In this document: positions 1 through 6,185 of the stretch, piece by piece | Layout of the letters: each line of letters starts with the position of its first letter | Position numbering within the stretch: position 1 is the stretch's first letter | Origin: Pseudolabrys sp. | GTDB taxonomy: Bacteria; Pseudomonadota; Alphaproteobacteria; Rhizobiales; Xanthobacteraceae | Assembly: GCA_029945495.1 (NCBI GenBank) | Contig: JAQSCR010000556.1 | Coordinates: 1 to 8,952, forward strand | DNA: 8,952 nucleotides | Direction: 5' to 3' | Translations under genes and position numbers: made by a program | Notes under the pieces: generated by a model | The model's database searches: none | The model's input: the letters and a program-made list of their open reading frames with translations, nothing else | Told to the model about the DNA's origin: nothing

Positions 1-230
1 TACCGATAGAAGAGCGCGACGGCGATGAACTCTCGCACATCAGCGGCCGGCTGCCGGACGGCACCGTCGTTCGGGTGGATATCGCGCCGCGCGGCAGCGC
101 GATGGCCAATTTCGCCTTCGACGTGACGCCGGCGCATCTGGTGACCGGGCTTATCACCGAGCGTGGCATTTGCGGCGCCAGCCGCGACGGCTTGCGCGCC
201 ATGTTTCCCGACCGCGCTTCAGGAATTTAA
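1..230 (+). CDS. mtnA: S-methyl-5-thioribose-1-phosphate isomerase, C-terminal end (partial)
   Basis: Only the last 75 or so codons are in the window; the gene begins upstream. The frame with codons starting at base 3 reads PIEERDGDE near the edge, then NFAFDVTPAHLVTGLITERG and a TAA stop at 228-230. The PIEERD and FDVTPA..VTGLITERG blocks are hallmarks of the MtnA C-terminus (aIF2B-like isomerase fold). Family role: MtnA is cytosolic and isomerises 5-methylthioribose-1-phosphate, and in some organisms 5-deoxyribose-1-phosphate, to the matching ribulose-1-phosphate during recycling of S-adenosylmethionine by-products. The usual block is NPAFDVTPA; here the Pro is Phe, a minor change. The next gene starts 9 bases downstream on the same strand, so co-transcription is likely, and that gene encodes an aldolase suited to the MtnA product type. 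Family assignment is firm; the catalytic Cys and Asp regions lie outside the window and cannot be checked. Confidence 0.93.
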   Translation, partial: PIEERDGDELSHISGRLPDGTVVRVDIAPRGSAMANFAFDVTPAHLVTGLITERGICGASRDGLRAMFPDRASGI

Positions 231-239
231 CGGCGACAT

Positions 240-2294
240 ATGCAAAACCTTTGGTCGGACAAAGATGCCCGCGCCGCGGTGAAGCATTACGCCAAGCAAG
301 GCGCCAATGCCGATGTCGCCCTGCGAACCTATACGACGCGCCTTTTGGGCGGCGAGCCGCGCCTGGTGCAGCACGGCGGCGGCAACACGTCGGTCAAGAC
401 AACCGTCACCGACCGCGTCGGCAACAAGATCGACGTCCTGTGCGTCAAGGGCTCGGGCTGGGATATGGCAACCATCGAGCCCGCCGGCCTGCCGGCCGTG
501 CGCCTCGAGGTCCTCCTTCAACTCGCCGGTCTCGACACGCTGGCCGACGAGGACATGGTCAACATCCAGCGTGCTAATCTGATCGACAGCGCGGCGCCGA
601 CGCCGTCGGTCGAAGCGCTGCTGCACGCTTTCATCCCGCACAAATTCATCGACCACACCCATGCCAATGCCGTCCTCGCGCTATGCGACCGGCCGGGTGG
701 CCTGCGTCTGTGCCGGGATGTCTTCGGCGCGCGCGCGCCTGTCGTGCCCTACGTCATGCCGGGCTTCGCGCTGGCCAAAAACGCCAAAGACGTGTTCGAG
801 GCTAACCCGGATTGCGAAGGCCTGATCCTGCACAAGCACGGTATCTTCACGTTCGGCCGCACCGCGCGCGAAGCGTACGACCGCATGATCGCGCTGGTCA
901 GCCTCGCCGAACGGCAGTTGCGCAAAGCCGGCGCCAAGCGTCCGGCGCCGGCCAGATTGCCGAAGGACCTTGCGTCGGCGACCGAGATCGCGCCGATCTT
1001 GCGCGGCCTGGCCGCCGCGCCGCTCGATCGCGACGAAGGCCGCTGGACGCATGTCGTCCTCGATCACCGCAGCGGCCGCAATATTCTCGATTATGTGAAT
1101 GGCCGGGCGCTGGCACGCTACAGCCAACAGGGCCCTGTGACGCCCGATCACGTCATTCGCACCAAGCCGCGCCCGCTCATCCTGCCCGCGCCGGAGCACG
1201 GCAGGCTGGACGACTTCACTGCTGCGGCGCGCACGGCCATGGACCAATATCAGGCGGCCTATCACGCCTATTTCAAGCGCCACACCGCGCAGGCACATCC
1301 GAAAAAGAAACCGCTCGATCCAATGCCGCGCGTCCTGCTGGTACCGGGCGTCGGGCTGTTCGGCCTGGGCGCGACCGCCAAGGACGCGAGCATCGTCGCC
1401 GACATCGCCGAGACCTGCGCGTCGGTCGTGCTCGACGTCGAATCCGGCGGCCGTTTCGAAAGCCTCGACGAGCGCGATCAGTTCGATATGGAATACTGGT
1501 CGCTGGAACAGGCCAAGCTGGGCAAGCGTGTCGACAAGGCATTGCAAGGCCAGGTCGCGGTGATCACCGGCGCCGCTGGCACGATCGGCGCCGCGACCGC
1601 CGCCGCGTTCAAGCGCCAGGGCGCCGAGGTCGTGCTGCTCGATCTTGACGGCGATGCCGCACGCGCGGCTGCAAAGAAGCTCGGCGGACTTGGCCTGCCC
1701 TGCGACGTGACGCAGAAGAAGTCGGTCGCGGCGGCTTTCGACGCCGTCGTCGCTGCATACGGGGGGCTCGACATTCTGGTGTCGAACGCGGGCGCCGCCT
1801 GGACCGGTCGAATCGGTGAAGTCGGCGACGACATCTTGCGCAAAAGCTTCGAATTGAACTTCTTCGGCGCGCAAAATGTGGCGCAGGCCGCCGTACGTAT
1901 CATGCGCGCGCAATGCAACGGCGGCACGCTGTTGTTCAACGTCTCCAAACAGGCGGTCAATCCGGGGCCGAATTTCGGTCCTTACGGCCTGCCGAAAGCC
2001 GCCGCTTTGGCCTTGATGCGGCAATATGCCGTCGACTACGGCGCCGACGGCATCACGTCCAATGCCGTCAACGCCGACCGCATCCGCTCGGGGCTGCTCA
2101 CCGGCGACATGGTGAAATTGCGGTCCAAAGCGCGCGGCGTCAGCGAACGCGACTATATGGCCGGCAATCTGCTGGGCCGCGAAGTGCGCGCCGACGACGT
2201 CGCCGACGCGTTTGTGTCGTTAGCGCTGGCGCGCAAGACCACCGGCGCGGTGCTGACCGTCGATGGCGGCAATATCGCGGCCGCGATGCGATAA
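240..2294 (+). CDS. Bifunctional class II aldolase / short-chain dehydrogenase (RhaD-like)
   Basis: The product has 684 residues and two enzyme domains. Residues about 20-230 are a class II (zinc) aldolase/adducin domain: HGGGNTS at 45-51, the PSVE acid E125 equivalent to FucA Glu73, and zinc ligands H139, H141 and probably H200 (HKHG). Residues about 436-684 are a classical SDR: nucleotide loop TGAAGTIG at 443-450, SNAG at 515-518, and the tetrad N540, S569, Y582, K586 (YGLPK). The length fits the rhizobial rhamnulose-1-phosphate aldolase/dehydrogenase family of about 700 residues. That family cleaves a ketose-1-phosphate to DHAP plus an aldehyde, and the SDR then oxidises or reduces the aldehyde. 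No rhamnose kinase, isomerase or transporter is in view. Instead mtnA ends 9 bases upstream, so the likelier substrate is 5-methylthioribulose-1-phosphate or 5-deoxyribulose-1-phosphate, with 2-methylthioacetaldehyde or acetaldehyde passed to the SDR; this is inference. The ATG at 240 is preceded by AGGAA at 221-225, inside the end of mtnA, so translation may be coupled. The middle Gly of the usual TGxxxGxG loop is Thr here. Confidence 0.9.
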   Translation: MQNLWSDKDARAAVKHYAKQGANADVALRTYTTRLLGGEPRLVQHGGGNTSVKTTVTDRVGNKIDVLCVKGSGWDMATIEPAGLPAVRLEVLLQLAGLDTLADEDMVNIQRANLIDSAAPTPSVEALLHAFIPHKFIDHTHANAVLALCDRPGGLRLCRDVFGARAPVVPYVMPGFALAKNAKDVFEANPDCEGLILHKHGIFTFGRTAREAYDRMIALVSLAERQLRKAGAKRPAPARLPKDLASATEIAPILRGLAAAPLDRDEGRWTHVVLDHRSGRNILDYVNGRALARYSQQGPVTPDHVIRTKPRPLILPAPEHGRLDDFTAAARTAMDQYQAAYHAYFKRHTAQAHPKKKPLDPMPRVLLVPGVGLFGLGATAKDASIVADIAETCASVVLDVESGGRFESLDERDQFDMEYWSLEQAKLGKRVDKALQGQVAVITGAAGTIGAATAAAFKRQGAEVVLLDLDGDAARAAAKKLGGLGLPCDVTQKKSVAAAFDAVVAAYGGLDILVSNAGAAWTGRIGEVGDDILRKSFELNFFGAQNVAQAAVRIMRAQCNGGTLLFNVSKQAVNPGPNFGPYGLPKAAALALMRQYAVDYGADGITSNAVNADRIRSGLLTGDMVKLRSKARGVSERDYMAGNLLGREVRADDVADAFVSLALARKTTGAVLTVDGGNIAAAMR

Positions 2295-2306
2295 TGCCGG
2301 CGCGCG

Positions 2307-3792
2307 CTAGATCCGCCGCAGCGGATTGGTCAGCGCCAGGAAAAATCCGCCGGCGGTAAACACCGCCATTAGCAGAAACGCAGCGCGGAACGCGTCGGCG
2401 ATATCGCCTTGGATGGCGGCGAGTTGCACTTGCGAAAGCGTGGCGCCGGCATTCTTGGCGTGCTCGACCATCGCGGCGAACACCGCCGCGGCGTCCGGAT
2501 TCTTGATCGCCAGCGTGGCGAACAGCAAGGTCGCCACCAGCGCGGTACCAAAGGCGGCGCCGATCGAGCGCGAGAACTGCACCGAGGCCGCCGCCTCGCC
2601 GAGCCGCAACTGGCCGGCCGCGCTCTGCACGCTGACCTGCACCACGCCCATCACCGTGCCCATGAACAGGCCGGTGAGCAGCAGCAGCACCGCAAGTCCG
2701 GTGGTGCCGAGGCCGGACGCCCAGAAGGCGAGAACAATAAAATTGGCGGTGCACAAAGTGAGACCGACAATGGGAAATATGGTCGTCAGCCCGGTGGTGT
2801 TGACCAGCCGGCCGGTCACCAGCGAACCGGTGCCGATGCCGATGGTCAGCGGCACCAGCAGCAGCCCGGTGGTCGACGGCGTAAAGCCGCGCACCACTTC
2901 GAGATAGACCGGCAGAAACGTAATCAGCGACACCAGAGCCGCGCCGTGACAGGCGGCGAGCGCGTCGCTGCGCCAGATCGCCGGCTGGCGCAACAGCGAC
3001 AGCGGGATCAGCGGCGACGCCGCGCGGTTTTCCTGACGCACCAGCAGCACCAGTGCGATTATTCCGATAGCCAGCAGAACGCCGCCAAGCGGCAAACTCG
3101 AAAGTTCGACATGCTGCACCTGTTCGAGCGCCAGCAAGGTGGTGGCGACGAACAGCGTGAAGAAGAACAATCCGCCCGGATCGGCGCGCCACGGCAATCG
3201 CTCGATCGCCGGATTCGGCAGCCGCGTCGTCAAATACATCGCGCCTATGCCGATCGGAATATTGACCAGAAAGATCGACTGCCAGCCGAAATGCTCGGTG
3301 AGAAAGCCGCCGGCAACCGGGCCGAAAGTATTGGCGCAGACCGCGACCGCGGCGAGATAGCCCTGGTAGCGCGCGCGCTCGCGCGGCGGAATCGTCTCGC
3401 CAACCAGCGCCTGCGACAAGGTCATCAGTCCGCCACCGCCCAGCCCTTGCAGCACGCGCGCCAGCGCCAGCAATTCGATGGTCGGCGCCATTGCGCACAG
3501 AACCGAGGCCACCATGAACACGGCGAGCGCATAGAACATCACCTTGCGGCGGCCGAAGCTGTCGCCAAGCCGGCCATAGATCGGCGCCGCGACCGTTGCC
3601 GCGATCAGATACGAGACGACGATCCACGACGCACGCTCGACCTCGCCGGTCGCCGCGGCGATGGCCGGCAATGCGGTCAACCACCGCCAGAAACATCGGC
3701 AGCATGATTGACGGAAAGATGGCGAGGAAGGTCGGGTGCTTCGCGCCGGCGGAGACCGCGGAGCGTTGCTGCTGATCGGTCTCGTTCGGCAA
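2307..3792 (-). pseudogene. DHA2-family MFS drug exporter (EmrB-like), frameshifted in the first membrane helix
   Basis: The gene reads leftwards. A first frame starts at a TTG at 3792-3790, with AGGA about 9 bases upstream, and gives a 39-residue start that ends in helix 1 as LPMFLAVVD. The sense then moves to another frame from about 3680: TALPAIAAATGEV and on, without a stop, to the TAG at 2307-2309. DHA2 proteins normally read D-x-T-I-V-x-x-A-L-P here, so roughly five residues and the reading frame are lost. This fits a deletion of about 17 bases at GTTGACC (3681-3675). The downstream 456 residues look intact: motif A GRLGDSFGRRK, motif C GPVAGGFL, WQSIFLVNIPIG, and many hydrophobic helices typical of 14-helix H+ antiporters of EmrB/QacA type. 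The TTG at 3680-3678 could in principle begin a product lacking helix 1, but no Shine-Dalgarno sequence is visible there. It lies 18 bases after the universal stress gene and likely shares its transcript. Its stop is 12 bases from the stop of the convergent aldolase gene. Substrate unknown. A sequence error cannot be excluded. Confidence 0.78.
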
Positions 3793-3810
3793 AGAAAAAC
3801 GTCCTGAAAA

Positions 3811-4653
3811 TTAGTGCGCCATCAGCACCGGCACGGTAGCATTGGCAAGAACATGGCGGGTGGCGCCACCGAAGATCATCTGCCGCAAACGGCTCTGCGT
3901 ATAGGCGCTCTTGACCACAAGATCGCAACCCAGCGATGCGGCCTGCTCAAGCGTGATCTCGCCGATCGCCTCGGCCGAGTTGCGCTCGCTCTTCTTCAGC
4001 GTCAGCGCCTCGGCCTTGACGCCATTGCGCCGCAGGTGAAGCGCCGCCTCCTCGGCCGACGGCCCGGTGGTCGAGCCGCCTTCCACCATCAGCACCGTCA
4101 CCTTGTCGGCGCGCTGCAGCAGCGGCAGCGCGAAGGCATTGGTATGGGCCTGCTCGGTGCTGCGGTTCCAGGCAACCAGAACATTGCGGCCGATGGTTTT
4201 GGGTGCCGTTTTAGGCACGATCAGCACGGGGCGTCCGGCATCGAACAAAGCCGATTCGAGCGGCGGCATGCGCGGGTTTTCCGCCGCCGGCCCCGGCCGG
4301 CCGAGGACGATCAGATCGAACACCCGGCCGTGACTGCCGATAAAGGCATCCTCCGCCGCGTCAGTGCGCGGCCAGCCATAGGAGAAGGTCGCCGGCGCCT
4401 GCCCGCCCAGCGGCACCTTGTGCGCCTGCATGAAGGCCTCGAACGTGGCCTTGGCCTCATTGGCGGTGTCGGGCTCAAAGGCGCCCGAAATCGCCAGGCT
4501 GGAGACGGGTTCGACCGTGACATACGTGCCGGGTGACGGCCGGACCGCGAAACCCTCCATATAGCTGTCGAAAGCCATCGCCATCAGGCGCGCCGCTTCC
4601 AGCACCGCCGGCATGGCGTCGTGGTCCTCGGTCGGAATCAGAATGGTTTTCAT
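3811..4653 (-). CDS. Universal stress protein, two UspA-like domains
   Basis: The product has 280 residues from the ATG at 4653-4651 (MKTILIPTEDHDAMPAVLEA). This start was chosen because UspA domains begin with exactly such a beta strand; a GTG at 4701 would add 16 residues without family resemblance. Residues 1-147 form one domain, including DLIVLGRPG at 113-121 and PVLIVPK at 142-148. Residues about 153-280 form a second, including NVLVAWNRSTEQAHTNA and, near the end, SRLRQMIFGGATRHVLA and VPVLMAH. Tandem UspA proteins of this size are common in Rhizobiales and are generally stress-linked nucleotide-binding proteins of the cytosol. In domain 2 the ATP loop G-x2-G-x9-G is altered: S249 and T252 replace the first two glycines, while G262 remains, so ATP binding there is doubtful. 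The gene is first in a two-gene minus-strand unit with the broken exporter, whose start is 18 bases beyond this stop. No strong Shine-Dalgarno sequence is seen. Confidence 0.88.
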   Translation of the reverse strand: MKTILIPTEDHDAMPAVLEAARLMAMAFDSYMEGFAVRPSPGTYVTVEPVSSLAISGAFEPDTANEAKATFEAFMQAHKVPLGGQAPATFSYGWPRTDAAEDAFIGSHGRVFDLIVLGRPGPAAENPRMPPLESALFDAGRPVLIVPKTAPKTIGRNVLVAWNRSTEQAHTNAFALPLLQRADKVTVLMVEGGSTTGPSAEEAALHLRRNGVKAEALTLKKSERNSAEAIGEITLEQAASLGCDLVVKSAYTQSRLRQMIFGGATRHVLANATVPVLMAH

Positions 4654-4723
4654 GGCGAAACCGTCCGGTTTGCTGTGGCAGGCCGGGAACAGGGCCGACA
4701 CGGGCAGCTTAAATGCCGTCGCG

Positions 4724-4744
4724 GCAATAACCAGCCTTTATTGC
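4724..4744. promoter_or_regulatory. Perfect 7-bp inverted repeat, candidate operator
   Basis: GCAATAA (4724-4730) and TTATTGC (4738-4744) form a perfect inverted repeat with a 7-base centre. It is AT-rich in a GC-rich region and sits between the divergent universal stress gene, whose ATG is 71 bases away, and the response regulator gene. A 21-bp symmetric element in such a position suits a dimeric regulator. The regulator is not identifiable from the sequence, and the element could be a chance palindrome. Confidence 0.4.
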
Positions 4745-4821
4745 ACGTAACCAAGGGACAGAATTTGCCTCGGAAAACGTCATCATCGGCCGCTTCCCGC
4801 GGGTTGCAGCCGGAACTCCCC

Positions 4822-4836
4822 GAAACCGTCCGTTAA
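4822..4836 (-). promoter_or_regulatory. Weak CtrA-like box upstream of the response regulator
   Basis: Read on the minus strand, TTAA-CGGACGG-TTTC matches the alphaproteobacterial CtrA pattern TTAA-N7-TTAA at 6 of 8 positions. It contains the same CGTTAACG octamer (4831-4838) that occurs at 7476-7483 and 8650-8657. It lies 62 bases upstream of the response regulator start. On its own it is weak; the recurrence of the octamer in other intergenic regions raises its standing. Confidence 0.35.
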
Positions 4837-4897
4837 CGCTGCCCCGGTAGCCTGCGATCGGTGAGGTATCGGGCAGAAGCCCGAGGCCCGGGGTCCC

Positions 4898-5443
4898 ATG
4901 GTCCGAATCGATTTCAACCGCCTGCGTTTCCTCGTCATTGACGACAACGCCCACATGCGCCGGATTCTGCGTACGCTGTTGCACGGCTTTGGCGCGCGCG
5001 AAGTCTACGAAGCCGAAGACGGCGCGGCCGGCTTAGAGGCCTTCACGCACTACATCCCCGACATCATCATCACCGACTGGGCGATGCCGATTTTCGACGG
5101 CTTAGAGCTGGCGCAGATGATCCGGCAGCCCGGCGCCAACGCCAACCCCTACGTCGCCATCATCATGCTCACCGGCCATTCCGAAAAGAAGCGCGTCACC
5201 GCGGCGCGCGATGCCGGCGTCACGGAATTCCTCGCCAAGCCGATCTCGGCCAAGGGCTTGTATCAGCGCATCGTCAACGTGGTCGCCAATCCGCGCCCGT
5301 TCATCAAGACCAAGACCTATTTCGGCCCCGACCGCCGCCGCAACCCGAACCCGAACTATGTCGGCCCCGAACGCCGCAAGGGCGGCAAGGCCGACACGAT
5401 CCGCCAAACCGCATTGCTCGAAAAAGTCCGCGCTCCAGGCTGA
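4898..5443 (+). CDS. CheY-like response regulator with arginine-rich C-terminal tail
   Basis: The product has 181 residues. Residues about 9-130 are a receiver domain: acidic pair D15/D16, phosphoacceptor D60 in IITDWAMP, T92 in LTGHSE, and K114 in AKP. All key residues for phosphorylation and switching are present. No DNA-binding or enzymatic output domain follows. Instead a tail of about 50 residues carries GPDRRR (143-148) and GPERRK (156-161) in a Pro/Asn-rich linker. It therefore acts by protein contact or as a phosphate shuttle in the cytosol. The gene is followed after 17 bases by an HPt gene, its likely phosphorelay partner; no histidine kinase is in the window. The ATG at 4898 gives the expected short lead before the first beta strand; GAGG at 4883-4886 is a rather distant ribosome site. 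Arginine-rich tails on CheY-like proteins bind cyclic-di-GMP in the Caulobacter Cle proteins; whether this tail does so is unknown. Confidence 0.92.
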   Translation: MVRIDFNRLRFLVIDDNAHMRRILRTLLHGFGAREVYEAEDGAAGLEAFTHYIPDIIITDWAMPIFDGLELAQMIRQPGANANPYVAIIMLTGHSEKKRVTAARDAGVTEFLAKPISAKGLYQRIVNVVANPRPFIKTKTYFGPDRRRNPNPNYVGPERRKGGKADTIRQTALLEKVRAPG

Positions 5444-5460
5444 CAAAGGCAGTCCAAACC

Positions 5461-6039
5461 ATGGCTCCGCATAAGAACACGGCCGCGATCGCCACCTACG
5501 GCGATCATGAGGTCATCAAACCGGAAAACAAGCTGCGCAAGGTGGTGTCCGACACACCGTTCGTGCCCGGCGAGGACGATCCGGTCGCGCGCGCCGAACG
5601 GGCGCTGGCCGAACTGTCGGGCGAATTCGGCTCGATGATGGACGAGGAATGCGACCGCCTCGACAAGGAACGCCGCGCGGTGCTGGCGCAGGGCTTCACC
5701 ATGGCCAATAAGGAACGGCTGTTCCACGCCGCGCACGACATCAAGGGCCAGGCCGCGACCTTCGGCTATCCGGCGGTGGCCGCCGCCGCCGACAGCCTGT
5801 GCCGGCTGATCGAATATACGCCGGATGCGACCCGCATTCCGGCCCGGCTGGTGGACCAGCACGTTGACGCGGTGCGCGCGATCTATCGCGAATATTCCCG
5901 CAACGACGCGCAGGATCTGGCATCGATGCTGACCGTTCGCCTGCGCGAAGTGACCGATGAATTCCTGATCCGCGAGAACCGCAACCGGCCGGATATTCTC
6001 GAGCAGATCACCGGCGGGCCGTCGATCGTCCCGGAATAG
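5461..6039 (+). CDS. HPt-domain phosphotransfer protein
   Basis: The product has 192 residues and is mostly helical. The HPt signature is LFHAAHDIKGQAATFGYP at 88-104 or so, with H92 as phosphoacceptor in H-D-I-K-G, followed by an Ala-rich helix (AAAADSLCRLIEY) typical of the four-helix HPt bundle. The charged N-terminal 60 residues and the C-terminal helix (REVTDEFLIREN) flank the domain and have no recognised function. It has no kinase ATP domain, so it cannot autophosphorylate; by family knowledge it would relay phosphate between receiver proteins, most plausibly the CheY-like regulator encoded 17 bases upstream. AAAGG at 5445-5449, 11 bases before the ATG at 5461, is an acceptable ribosome site that overlaps the end of the intergenic gap. 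The two genes are almost certainly one operon. The upstream kinase and the physiological output are not visible. Confidence 0.88.
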   Translation: MAPHKNTAAIATYGDHEVIKPENKLRKVVSDTPFVPGEDDPVARAERALAELSGEFGSMMDEECDRLDKERRAVLAQGFTMANKERLFHAAHDIKGQAATFGYPAVAAAADSLCRLIEYTPDATRIPARLVDQHVDAVRAIYREYSRNDAQDLASMLTVRLREVTDEFLIRENRNRPDILEQITGGPSIVPE

Positions 6040-6050
6040 GCGCTCGCTTG

Positions 6051-6094
6051 TCCCGGGCGCAGCGCATCGCGTACGGTGCGCTGCCGAACCGGGA
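6051..6094. repeat. Imperfect intergenic palindrome between convergent genes
   Basis: TCCCGG (6051-6056) pairs with CCGGGA (6089-6094), and the inner GCAGCGCA (6059-6066) pairs with TGCGCTGC (6077-6084), giving a long interrupted hairpin. It starts 12 bases after the HPt stop. The layout resembles the dispersed palindromic repeats common between genes in Bradyrhizobium relatives, and it could also act as a terminator or transcript stabiliser. No T run follows, so a classical intrinsic terminator is not supported. Confidence 0.55.
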
Positions 6095-6120
6095 TCGTCA
6101 AGAATTCTGAAGCTGGAACG

Positions 6121-6177
6121 GCCCCGGCTCAGCGGCGCACCACTCCGCTGCGCTACGTGCCGCACCGCGTCCGGGGC
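6121..6177. repeat. Second intergenic palindrome of the same style
   Basis: GCCCCGG (6121-6127) pairs perfectly with CCGGGGC (6171-6177); inside, AGCGG (6131-6135) pairs with CCGCT (6145-6149). It lies 8 bases from the stop of the DUF2336 gene, so each of the two convergent genes has one palindrome next to its end. It may be a member of the same dispersed family as the neighbouring element, but copies elsewhere in the genome cannot be seen from here. Confidence 0.5.
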
Positions 6178-6185
6178 AAGAAGAG

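Noticed and set aside
681..2024. Long open frame on the minus strand opposite the aldolase-dehydrogenase gene
   Set aside because: It is the antisense shadow of a well-supported GC-rich gene; the translation is Arg/Ala/Val-rich with no domain motif.
2295..2306. Terminator between the convergent aldolase and exporter genes
   Set aside because: Only 12 bases of alternating GC; no stem-loop with a T run is present.
3678..3680. TTG as the true start of a shorter, intact exporter
   Set aside because: It would cut off the first membrane helix, has no ribosome site, and the missing helix is encoded just upstream in another frame with its own plausible start.
2409..3707. Long open frame on the plus strand across the exporter gene
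   Set aside because: The opposite strand carries clear MFS motifs; this frame is Gln/Arg/His-rich low-complexity sequence typical of a shadow frame.
4653..4701. GTG at 4701 as the start of the universal stress gene
   Set aside because: The 16 extra residues do not resemble the family, and no ribosome site precedes the GTG.
4741..4770. Sigma-70-like promoter starting at TTGCAC
   Set aside because: No convincing -10 hexamer at 16-18 bases; the match is no better than chance.
4621..4836. Possible small plus-strand gene in the divergent region
   Set aside because: No recognisable motif, no good ribosome site, and it overlaps the start of the universal stress gene and the candidate operator.
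6040..6185. Insertion sequence remnant or attachment site at the convergent junction
   Set aside because: No transposase fragment, terminal repeats with target duplication, or tRNA end; the palindromes explain the structure.
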